64,000 nt of DNA. It comes from Luidia sarsii (Eukaryota; Echinodermata; Asteroidea; Paxillosida; Luidiidae). A program made the translations under genes and the position numbers. The notes under the pieces are model-generated. The model made no database searches, was not told the DNA's origin, and worked only from the letters and a program-made list of their open reading frames with translations. Below, piece by piece: positions 32,151 through 41,600 of the stretch. Location: contig OX465111.1 in NCBI GenBank assembly GCA_949987565.1, forward strand, positions 11,303,202 through 11,367,201, in the 5' to 3' direction. Position 1 is the stretch's first letter. Each line of letters begins with the position of its first letter.

Positions 32151-33269
32151 GACTCTCATGTGTAAAACAGTACGTCCATCTTTTGTTTCCACAATCACGC
32201 AAGGTATAACTTGATAGTCTTTACAGTTGTAGCCAGACTCGCGGCCGGCTGTATGTTTTCATCACAAACTGCCAAACTATCAAGAATCAAATTAATGGAT
32301 ATTTTCTATTATTTTTTTAGTTATGCGAAATGTCAAGTGATTGTAATAATTATGACACGTAAGGGCGGAGCAATGTTTTGATAAAGACAAGAGATTTCTA
32401 GACCTAATTATAATAAGCACAATGTTTATTCTGAACAACTGTACAAACGGGAAAGACTCTTTGGGTGCTTTACATGCCCCAAGCTTACGAGATGGGATGG
32501 TTTTTCTTAGTGGCCCTGCTTTGCATTTCCTATTCACTTAAATTTAAGCAATACATTCCTGCAAACAACTGTTAAAATTATTGTATTCTCCACTTGATAC
32601 GTTGGGACATTTTACCGAGACCGAGTAAACAAGTTTCCACATATTTTGTCATAATAGGCCTAGGTACCCACCGAGGTAAGCAGGTCGGAGTTTATTCTAC
32701 TCCACCCAAAAACTACAATGGGCATAATGGATGCACTTTCTTCGGGTTTTTCCCGGGCACACAATACTGAGCGTTCAATAACTCCAGCACGTACACGGAA
32801 ACCGCATTATAGTCCCCGGTCACGTGGCCTTTAAAAAGAGGCGGGTAGAAGCTCGAGCTTGATGCGGAGTTCATTCAATCCGCGTCACATTCCATGCATA
32901 AATTGTTATATTTCACTATGATTGACAACAATCTCACAGGGTACAGCGAATACAGCGATCCTGTAGGCCACGCACGGCCAAGCAACTGCGCACGTGCGCA
33001 CAACGTGTCACGATCACCCACACGCCGTGCGCGTCCACTGCCCGCCCGCAACCACCGAAAGCAATACTCTCCTTTGAAATTTGGTCTTGAAAAGGCCCAA
33101 AATGTACATTTCCTCTTTTGCCAGGGTATCGAGAGTCAGAATTACTATGAAAACATAAACACCGGTTGACCATGGTTAAGGATGAAACTCGGGTTTGGAA
33201 AGGAATTGCCTGGTACATACGAAACAAAACGGAAAGTGTGTAGTAAAGAACACAACATTTAAACGTTCT

Positions 33270-33344
33270 GTCGGACAAAATGGCGGCAATTTGTCCGACC
33301 TTGAATCGCGCGTTGTGATTGGTCAATTCATCAAGGGGCGTGGC
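33270..33344. promoter_or_regulatory. Hairpin, CCAAT and GC-box cluster, unit 1
   Basis: GTCGGACAAA and TTTGTCCGAC form a perfect 10-bp stem around ATGGCGGCAA. An inverted CCAAT box (GATTGGTC) and GGGGCGTGGC follow within 45 bp. It is conserved in units 2-4 (41981, 50907, 59205). Confidence 0.35.
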
Positions 33345-33832
33345 TTACTGGATCGGTGCATGTATTACAGTAATAGGTAACTACCAGCCTCACGTATACA
33401 TATACGTCTTATTGATAGTCCCCTAAGTTTTGAATACATGTAGGCCTACTTTTGTAACGCTGCCAGTGTTGTTTACGTCATACCTCCAGTGCAACTGATC
33501 ATGGTAATGATATATAATCACAGCTTGAACACCATTAAAACGCTATGTTTACATATCATAGAATAAATGCATGTCAATATACTTTGGCTTCATTAACTGA
33601 ACATAATTAGTTTCTTATGGAAAACAGTCCACTGCATGGCTGCCTACACGGACGTGCAAAGTGGTAACACCCACAAGGTGAGTGCTTTCCAGGGGACAGG
33701 GCTTGCACACACATGAACATTGATATAAAAAAGTGTCAATTGCACACAGGGTTCAGGGTGACCAAACCTGGATTTAAGTATGAACACAGTTACAAATGAG
33801 TTATTTTGCTAACAAACAGGCGGCAGGCAGAC

Positions 33833-33893
33833 AGACATACACACAGACAGACAGACAAACAGACAGACAGAAAGACAGACAGACACCCAGACG
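33833..33893. repeat. (CAGA)n microsatellite, unit 1
   Basis: A CAGA/GACA run with interruptions. Length and interruptions differ in the other units at about 42541-42620, 51471-51545 and 59765-59850. Confidence 0.9.
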
Positions 33894-34266
33894 CCAGCAA
33901 AAATACAACCACCGTCACGTATGCATTGATAGTCCCATTTGGGAAAATAATACTTTCATTAACCAGTGGTTAAACTACTCCAATTTCAACTGATAATCTA
34001 TACAGTGCAGAAATGTACGTTGATACAATCAACAGGGATGGGTTTTCACCGACTTCTTTCTTATTTGGCAGAGGAGTTGGAACATTTCGTAATGATTTAG
34101 TTCATGATTATTTAGGCTGAAATGGAATGGCGTGTATTTCCACAGGCTGTGGGCCTATTGTGAGCCTTTCTAGGTTCACTGACCATGACCTGTTGCGCAG
34201 ATACCACACTGCACACAAATGGCTGCATACCGGCATGTTTCGTTCGCATGTTTGGGGGTTTTATGC

Positions 34267-34326
34267 CCCCCCCAAAAAAAATAAAAAATAATAATAATAA
34301 TAATAATAAGCACCCCTAAAAAAAAA
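34267..34326. repeat. C-run, A-run and (AAT)n tract, unit 1
   Basis: CCCCCCCCC, then A-rich and (TAA)n. The same site is (AAAT)n-rich at 43000, a 23-base A run at 51933 and A/TAAA mixed at 60223, so it is hypervariable between units. Confidence 0.9.
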
Positions 34327-35338
34327 CCTGGTCTGGAACCGTGCCTGCCTACATACCGACAGCCATTTCGTCTCGCGTCACAGACCTACACACTTTTGTC
34401 AGTACACGGCCGTGACGGCCGTCATAACGCCTGTTTGTTGGCTCATGCAGTTGAGCGTATCATGACTCCGGGAGGAAAAAATAGATCTACAAGACAATAT
34501 TTGATTTCAGGTTGCTTTTTCTCACTTTTTAGGAGAATTCAGTTCTAGCGTGAACATGAACCCGGGTAGAATTTTGGCGCTGTCACAATTGCAGGTTAAC
34601 CCAGTTTGCTGTCACAATACATTGCCCATACTTACTCTTAAGAAAAGTAAAACTAATATAGGAAGCAAAATGGGAAAAGTTATAACAGATTTATTTGACT
34701 GTAGCCACATTGAAGAGCCGACTTAATGTGTCGCATTCTTGCGCTCTTGTTCACCAAAGTTTTCATTGAAACATCAGTCCCAAGACAAATCTTTGTAATA
34801 TGGCTACCTCCCTACCAATAGCCTATAACACAGATTGTAGCCAGCACTCAGCAGGCTACCATCAAGTTTGATAAAAAATCAATCTCAAGGATGCAAAGTT
34901 ATTAAGGTTTTCGACGTGCCTAACATAAACACGGACAATTATGTACAAGTTACACATAGCTTGTAATGTATAGGGTATGGTCACTTTTTCAAGACAGTGT
35001 GTCCGAGACAAAGACGGGCCTTTGTCTTGGGCCGCCTTGTTGCCGTAAAACAGGGGAAAACACAACTCCCGATTTGGCAATGACCCCAACCAGCCCTGTC
35101 GCCGATATTTTGGTGTAAATGAAAGCAATCTTCAATATCTTCTGTTCACCGCTCGCACTCCACTGCTCTCCAGCTACTGCACCAAAGTTTGTCCGGGTGT
35201 CCAGTGAACCATCGACCCAATCAGTTTGCCTCGCACTTGTCCATGTCACTCACTAAAGTTGTACAAGTATCATGCTATACTATGCGAGTAACCGTGACCT
35301 AGGACATTATTAGCTAGCACAATCCAAGCGTAACAACT

Positions 35339-35385
35339 GGTGGCAGCGATGGGATTCAAACCTACACCATCGATATAGCTTCAGC
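35339..35385 (-). mobile_element. tRNA 3'-half-like fragment
   Basis: The minus strand reads GGCGTAGGTTTGAATCCCAT then CGCTGCCACCA, a B box plus CCACCA end. No matching A box or acceptor stem was found. It is likely a SINE remnant, repeated in each unit. Confidence 0.35.
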
Positions 35386-35725
35386 TACGTATTTGCAGTT
35401 CCTCAGTGTCAATATGCTCTCCAACATCAAAATGCTCCCTAGTCCTCCAATACTTTGGTCAGGTAGTAGGCCTACCCGTGCCGCACAGCGAGCGCGCTTG
35501 GTCCGCATTGTCCGACATATGTTTAGATAGCTAGGGAGCATGTTGACGTTGAAAAGCCTGTTGACGTTGAGGAGCTGTACATACGTAGCCTCACGTACCT
35601 TATCCCGACTTATCTGGCAACTGCTGCATCTAGCTGAAGCATTACCCTGGTCTGCCTATTTACTAACCACCTAAGATTCTAGTCTGCTTTGGAAGATTAG
35701 AAACCAAAGGCACTTTAGGAATGAT

Positions 35726-35912
35726 AGGTTTGCGGTAGCACCATGCAAATTTATCCTTTGTAAGTATGTGTAGGGCGACGTTTGGAACAAAATACTCTTC
35801 AAAAGACTTGACGAACATCGTATACCGTACTATTCGAAACGTCTAGTTCCTGTTCTTTTCAGAACCACACATACTCACAAAAGATAATTCTGCATGGTGT
35901 GACCGCAAACTT
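35726..35912. mobile_element. Palindromic MITE relative, unit 1
   Basis: AGGTTTGCGGTAGCACCATG at the left pairs with CATGGTGTGACCGCAAACTT at the right, with similar inner arms (ATTTATCCTTTGTAAGTATG against TACTCACAAAAGATAATTC). It is kin to 16192-16327. In units 2 and 4 the right end has lost GACCGCAAACTT. Confidence 0.65.
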
Positions 35913-36652
35913 GTAACTCCTGCTATTCTCACCATGAAAACCCTCAAAACGAGACATCCTTATAACGGTCAAGTGTTACTTGTACATTTGTTGTGTAAGA
36001 TAAAACTATTTCTCATACTTAAAGAAGATGCAAGGCGGTGATTGTGAAAAATGAGGTTGGCTGAAATGTGTTTGACATAAGTTTTAAAGTCAGAAAGGCA
36101 TTCGTCTCGCAAGGGGGAGGGGTGGTGACACATGCTTTGCACAGTTCCAGGCATGCCAGGGCTTCTCAAACCTTACTCTTGTAAGGCGAACCCACTTACC
36201 ACAAACTAAGAAATGTAACTAATGCTCAAATTACACGCGTTGGAAAAGAAGGTATTGATATGCCTTTTCATCAGTGAAGTGAGATTAAATCACGGAGCTC
36301 ATTAAAGTAGGAGAGCTTCAAAATTATCCGATGGATTCAATGGCATTAGCTTACTCATGGGTATAATGTTGCTGATCGAGGTGACAGAAAAGCGAGAATT
36401 GGACGCAGTTATGAGCAGTGGCGATGGAAACAATGAGAGGAAACCTTCTTAGAGACTTTCCCTTCGTGTGACTTTCCAATCAATGACTAGTGTAGCTTAA
36501 CTTACTAGCATCGTTCACTTAGTTCAATCTGATGGCATTGACTAAGCTGATGCCTTTATGACAATTTCTTACGATTAAGGTGGTGATTGCGCTTGTCAAT
36601 TTCACATTGGACATCCCTTGGACATGTAGCTCACCGTTAGGAAGGAACTTAC

Positions 36653-36731
36653 CCGCACATTTCACCACCAGTGCTAACATCAGAAGGAAGATGAAGGCCG
36701 AGAAGATCTTTGCTTCCTCACGACGCCCCAT
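36653..36731 (-). CDS. Signal-peptide first coding exon, unit 1 (best candidate start)
   Basis: ATG in a good context (GAAGATGG) opens MGRREEAKIFSAFIFLLML, then ALVVKCA: a basic n-region, a hydrophobic core of about 14 residues and a plausible cleavage region. The donor GCGG|GTAAGT is a near-perfect consensus and leaves phase 1, matching HYR module 1 and all Thr exons. Units 2-4 carry GTTAAGT here in phase 0. The next recognised downstream exon is 27892, about 8.7 kb away. Confidence 0.75.
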
Positions 36732-36775
36732 CTTCCACAGAGGTACCTCGCCTCGATTCTGTTGGTTTATTTGTC

Positions 36776-36790
36776 CTTGGAAATATACGA
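36776..36790 (-). promoter_or_regulatory. TATA-like box upstream of the signal-peptide exon
   Basis: The minus strand reads CGTATATTTCC about 50 bp before the ATG. Units 2-4 have CATATATTTCC at the same place. It would imply a very short 5' UTR. This is suggestive only. Confidence 0.3.
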
Positions 36791-37417
36791 GTCTTCAACT
36801 TTGAGGACCAGAATCGTATAGAAAGCCACGGTCTCCCACCGACTCTCAAAGCTCAGCATTCACTGATGCTTGCGGTCACTACGTACGAGGGCTATCAGTC
36901 GAATCTGGGATCCCGCAAGCACCAGCTTTCGTCGCCCTGTTCCAGGCAGGCGTGTGCTGGGTCTTGGGGCCTTACTCGCGGCAGGCCAGCACCATCGACT
37001 GGCTCCTAAACGAAATCAGAATCGCCTGGGACTGGGGTTGTTATTTGGGCTTGGAAAGTTAAGCCCGGACGAACATTCCCAAATGTGTTTGGCTTGTTTG
37101 TTAAGCAATGACTGTTTTTGTTAGGGAAAATATCCCCGAGTTGTTCATTGCTTTTGGATGTTAAATCGCAGGATCATTGGTGGTGCTGTACATACCGAGG
37201 ATGCTGCCATTGTTTGGGTTCTGGTTGGTGAACAAGGGAGATACTTTTCTTAGGAACAAGCTCGATCTCGGGTTAAAAAAATATACCATGCATCTACCAG
37301 TAACAATTCTGTGGGAAAAGGCCGCTAAAGGATTATCTTTTCTCAAAAATGGATACTAAGGTAGAATAAGGCTCAATGAGTGTGTTTTGGATTAGTTACA
37401 GGCTGGAAAAACCTTAC

Positions 37418-37489
37418 CTATAGTAGTTGAGACCTCTGTGGTAGTTGAGACCTCTGTGGTATTTGGGTCTGCTGTGGTGGTAGTGGTTT
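37418..37489 (-). CDS. Thr-rich exon a, unit 1
   Basis: A 72-bp phase 1-1 exon, acceptor ATTTCTCCACAG, donor CTATAG|GTAAGG. It encodes TTTTTADPNTTEVSTTTE then VSTTI. It is Thr-rich with an N-glycosylation site. It lies upstream of the unit 1 signal-peptide exon, so only transcripts starting in unit 2 or beyond could include it. Confidence 0.6.
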   Translation of the reverse strand, partial: KPLPPQQTQIPQRSQLPQRSQLL

Positions 37490-37623
37490 CTGTGGAGAAA
37501 TAGCAGGTAAATCTGATAATCCCGCTTTTATATCCAGTGCTTCTGTTTCAGTACTCGTCTTCGAGGAATTTATCTCCATGCTCACATATGCAGCTATCCC
37601 CCCGGCGGCAAGATTTCTATAGC

Positions 37624-37682
37624 CACCAAAGCCTCGTTGCAGTTGCCTATTAATAATAGGCAACTGCAGCGAGGCTTTGGTG
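37624..37682. repeat. 59-bp near-perfect hairpin, unit 1
   Basis: CACCAAAGCCTCGTTGCAGT begins a 29-base arm, followed by a 1-base loop and its 29-base inverse. There is one mismatch in this copy (GCAGCGAGG). Confidence 0.9.
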
Positions 37683-37906
37683 CAGTATAATAGTATTATA
37701 GTATTATAGGCCAGGTTGTTTGGGTTCTGGTCGATGAACAAGGGAGATGCTTTTCTTTGGAACAATTTCGATCTCGGGGAAAAAAATACCATGCCTCAAC
37801 TGCTATAATATTCTGGGAAAAAGCCTGCTAAAGGATTATCTTTTCTCAAAAATCGATACCATGCATGATGGATTAAGGCTCAATGAGTATGTTTCGGATT
37901 AGTTAC

Positions 37907-38038
37907 CGGCTGAAAAAAAAGTTGAAGCCATGGTGGTATTTGAGTCCGTTGTGGTGTTTTGGGTTGCTGTGGCATTTGAGGCCTCCATGGTGGTAGTGGT
38001 TTCTGTGGTAGTTGAGGCCACTGTGGTGACATTGGTTG
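37907..38038 (-). CDS. Thr-rich exon b, unit 1
   Basis: A 132-bp phase 1-1 exon of 44 codons, acceptor ATTTCTCCACAG, donor GCCG|GTAACT. It encodes TNVTTVASTTTETTTTMEA, SNATATQNTTTDSNTTMAS, then TFFSAG. It is very rich in Thr and N-x-T, as expected of a short mucin segment. It shares flanking intron sequence with exon a (nested duplication). Confidence 0.62.
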
Positions 38039-38132
38039 CTGTGGAGAAATAGCAGGTAAATCTGATAATCCCGCTTTTATATCCAATGCTTCTGTCTCGG
38101 TACTCGTCTTCGAGAAATGTATCTCCATGCTC

Positions 38133-38293
38133 ACATGTCCGATGTGACAGGTATGTCCGATGTGACAGGTATGTCCGATATGACAGGTATGTCCGATGTG
38201 ACAGGTATGTCCGATGTGACAGGTATGTCCGTTGTGACAGGTATGTCCGATGTGACAGGTATGTCCGATGTGACAGGTATGTCCGATGTCGAC
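38133..38293. repeat. 18-bp minisatellite, end of unit 1
   Basis: About nine units of ATGTCCGATGTGACAGGT, half the number found in the other arrays. Confidence 0.95.
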
Positions 38294-39709
38294 AAATTAG
38301 GTACAGTATCAAAATTATTATGCGCATGATAACAGGGGAAAGGGTCAAGAATCTAAAATCTTTAGTGGTCGCGATGCAGTAACAAAGAATATGGAGGGGT
38401 GCCCCCGAGGCCACCCAGTGCAGATAGAGTTAAGCTTCGGAAATGACCATGAAGCATAGATTTTGAAATACTTCGCGCCATTTCATCGTTCGTAATAGTT
38501 TATGCGTAGGCTATTGGCCCTATCTTGATCGTTACGGGCTGAAACTATACACTGAGAAACCACTCAAACACGTGTGTACACAATTGCCCAGTTTCCTTTG
38601 GAGAATGGAGGGAAATATTTACAGCTTCATGAACATTGCGCTGAAATAATCCAAAGCAAAGGGACCCCGATCAAGTTGACTTGCACGCTGCAGTGGGAGT
38701 GAACAAAACACACAGAGGAGGTTTGTATGGACTCTTCACTTTCTCGTTATTATCGTCAAGACAATGTCGTTCCACTTTGCCAATCTCTAGCTTGATATGT
38801 GCTCTAGAATACCCGGACAAAATCCAAGACGGTTTAGATTATATCTTAGAAATAGTTCAGGGCAATGGAGACATGTTTTCCTTGGATGGTGCACAGCCAA
38901 GAATAGTAAAGCGTAAATACTACCATGGAAAGAGAATGGCGGATTAGATATGCTTTGCCTTCACTTTAAACCGCGCCAGTCAGGTAACTTTCAGGATACT
39001 CATGGGACATGCTGCCACCCTAGACGCTGTAAGACTGGAATAGCCTACAGTCAATAATATAACAATATTGTAATCGTTCAACTCAACTCAAAATCAACTC
39101 AAAATCATTCGTTCAACATGCAGTAGCCTCGTTCAAAGCGGTCTCTCCGGTATGGTTCCGGGCAGAGATCCGGGCCATACGCACGCGTACTGCGGCTCAA
39201 CGGCATGCACTATACCACGCCGGATCCAAGCTGTACACACTCAGCACGCAGGCCGTACCACTGCACGCAGTTATGTCCAACTATGGTAACTTGACATTAA
39301 TTTTGAGGGTGGCGCAAATGATAAAGACAAGAGGTAACTAAACCTAAGTGTAACAAGCACAATGTTGGTACCCGGCTTTCTGTATTTGGAATAACTTTCC
39401 AAACGGGAAAGACCATTTCGGTCGCTTTCATGCCCCAAGCTTACGAGATTTGCATTTGTCCAGGTTTGCATTTTAAATTCACTTGTAAATGTAAAAGTTA
39501 AGTGCACTCATTGATTCGGGAAATTTGCCAAGTTTCTATATCACGTGTCACAACAGATACAATCACAACCCTGCCGGTCAGAGTTTTTCTACACCACCCA
39601 AGAACTACAATGAGCATAAAAGGTGAGCGCACTTTCTTCAGGTCCCCCTCCCCACCCGAATCATCACTAACTCTGGCACGAAAAACAAAAACTTTATTGT
39701 TCCGTATAG

Positions 39710-39780
39710 GCTTTAAAGGAGGCGGGTTGAAGTTCATGATGCAAAGCTCATTCAATCAACGTCATTCCACACGTGCAGTG
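39710..39780 (+). promoter_or_regulatory. TTTAAAG/GGCGGG promoter-like segment, unit 2, copy i
   Basis: CTTTAAAGGAGGCGGGTTG, then CTCATTCAATCAACGTCATT and an E-box-like CACGTG. It is paralogous to the segment at 41531-41600 (CACGTGGCCTTTAAAAAGAG, GGCGGG, TTCATTCAATCCGCGTC). It could be a plus-strand core promoter; no downstream gene was identified. Confidence 0.3.
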
Positions 39781-40833
39781 TTTGTTGCTATATATTACGC
39801 TACGAATGACAGCAATGGATCTCCTGGGGTACAGCGAATTACAGTAATAGAATAGAAAAGCGCTCGGAGAGTGCAGACATCCGACAAGACCCGTAAACAG
39901 GGCCCAGATCGTCGGTGCCTTCTCATACTAGGGACCGATGATCTGTTTGGGGTCAAACCTACGCCAAGCAGCTCAGCTCCCATACACATGTATTATGATT
40001 TCCACCCAATTATCTAGCTGCATTATATCATGCACTATGTATATGAGCGCTCCTCTTTTTCTCTTTTCTGATTTTGTCAGAAGGATAGTTTATCGTTCGC
40101 TCAAAATCAGTCAGCTGGAAACAGCCGTCGTGCGCCTGTGCACGCAACAGCCGCCAAATCAGGATTCCGTAATGAGAGTTGAACTCACGTGTTGTCGACA
40201 GTCAACAAATCAACTCATTTCTGTTCAGCAGGCAATCGGGCAATGCACGGAGCACTTGGTGCCTTCGAGTATGGCAAACCCTTATTGACATTCTCCTCGT
40301 TGCAAACATAATACCCCCAAACCCCTTATTAGAATATATGAAGTTTTATTTTGTCAACACTTTATGATAGTAAGCTCGGTGGAGCGATCTTGGACTGATT
40401 TAGTGCGATGCAGCACCAGACTAAGGTTGCCTTTCAACAAATTCCGCCCTCCATGTCCTCCAAACAATAGTATATTATGTAATTGTGTCCGCTGTTTTCT
40501 CATGACATGGTTGATGGATTGCACCAGAACTTACGCAGGTGTGTTATATTATACGCTGGGTTAGTCGAGCATGTGGGTGCGAGTCTATGATCTTCGTAAA
40601 TGGTGTACCCTAACCTTCAACGATTTCGGGTCCAAATTGGCGCCAATAATAAACGTCTTAATCATGCATCAATATTACTGACGGACCGAATTGACTCTGC
40701 TGTTTGCAAACGTTCACGCATTGCTACGACCATGTAGGGAAATCGTGAAAGTCATCGGATTAACGCGGACTGGGCTCCTGCTGACGTTGCCCCAGCCAGC
40801 GAGGAAGGACACGAGGGTGACCTCGGCAGGATG

Positions 40834-40861
40834 TGACGTCAGATGACGGCAGCATATAATA
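40834..40861 (+). promoter_or_regulatory. CRE-TATA module, unit 2
   Basis: TGACGTCA followed by CATATAATA, identical to unit 1. Confidence 0.4.
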
Positions 40862-41530
40862 GACTCTCATGTGTAAAACAGTACGTCCATCTTTTGTTTC
40901 CACAATCACGCAAGGTATAACTTGATAGTCTTTACAGTTGTAGCCAGACTCGCGGCCGGCTGTATGTTTTCATCACAAACTGCCAAACTATCAAGAATCA
41001 AATTAATGGATATTTTCTATTTTTTTTTTACTTATGCGAAATGTCTAGTGATTGTAATATGACATGTAAGGGCGGAGCAAGGTTTTGATAAAGACAAGAG
41101 GTTTCTAGACCTAATTATAACAAGCACAATGTTTACTCTGAACAACTGTCCAAACGGGAAAGACTTTTGGGTGCTTTACATGCGCCAAGCTTACGAGATG
41201 GGATGGTTTTTCTTAGCGGCCCTGCTTTGCATTTTCTATTTCCTTGTAAATTTAAGCAATACATTCCTGCAAACAACTGTTAAAATCATTGTATTCTCCA
41301 CTTCATATGTTGGGACATTTTACCGAGACCGAGTAAACAAGTTTCCACATATTGTGTCATAATAGGCCTAGGTACCCACCGAAGAAAGCAGGTCGGAGTT
41401 TATTCTACTCCACCCAAAAACTACAATGGGCATAATGGATGCACTTTCTTCGGGTTTTTCCCAGGCACACAATACTGAGCGTTCAATAACTCCAGCACGT
41501 ATACACGGAAACCGCATTATAGTCCCAAGT

Positions 41531-41600
41531 CACGTGGCCTTTAAAAAGAGGCGGGTAGAAGCTCGAGCTTGATGCGGAGTTCATTCAATCCGCGTCACAT
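41531..41600 (+). promoter_or_regulatory. E-box/TTTAAAAAG/GGCGGG segment, unit 2, copy ii
   Basis: CACGTG, TTTAAAAAG and GGCGGG lie within 25 bp. This arrangement is the diverged internal duplicate of 39710-39780. Confidence 0.3.

Larger units (their letters stand above)
674..36731 (-). other. Gene locus: HYR/mucin/NIDO-AMOP-VWD-EGF protein (3' end outside window)
   Basis: This entry is the overall gene model that the exon entries build up. Exons were joined by GT/AG borders, continuous reading frame and phase agreement. The ectodomain uses phase 1-1 exons throughout; the NIDO part uses phase 0-0 exons. Protein order is signal peptide, 8 HYR, Thr/Pro/Ser tract, 3 more HYR, NIDO, AMOP, VWD with extension, cadherin/Ig-like segment, and 4 EGF. 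NIDO-AMOP-VWD-EGF is the established tail of MUC4-like mucins; HYR modules are known from sea urchin hyalin. No transmembrane segment is visible because the last seen exon (674-805) ends in phase 1 and its partner lies below position 1. The product is inferred to be an extracellular or cell-surface adhesive mucin. Whether the first exon is the copy at 36.7 kb or one further upstream is unresolved. Confidence 0.8.
29626..38293. repeat. Tandem unit 1 (about 8.67 kb)
   Basis: Boundaries are set at the AAATTAGGTACAG block that follows each minisatellite. In plus order the unit holds two related promoter-like segments, (CAGA)n, an A-rich tract, a palindromic element, the signal-peptide exon, Thr exon a, a hairpin, Thr exon b and the minisatellite. 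It lacks a 41-bp block present in units 2-4 (ATAATAAACGTCTTAATC begins it at 40647). Confidence 0.9.

Noticed and set aside
33833..33893. Arg/Gln/Thr/Asp-rich proteins from the (CAGA)n tracts
   Set aside because: Microsatellite translation; tract length and frame differ between units.
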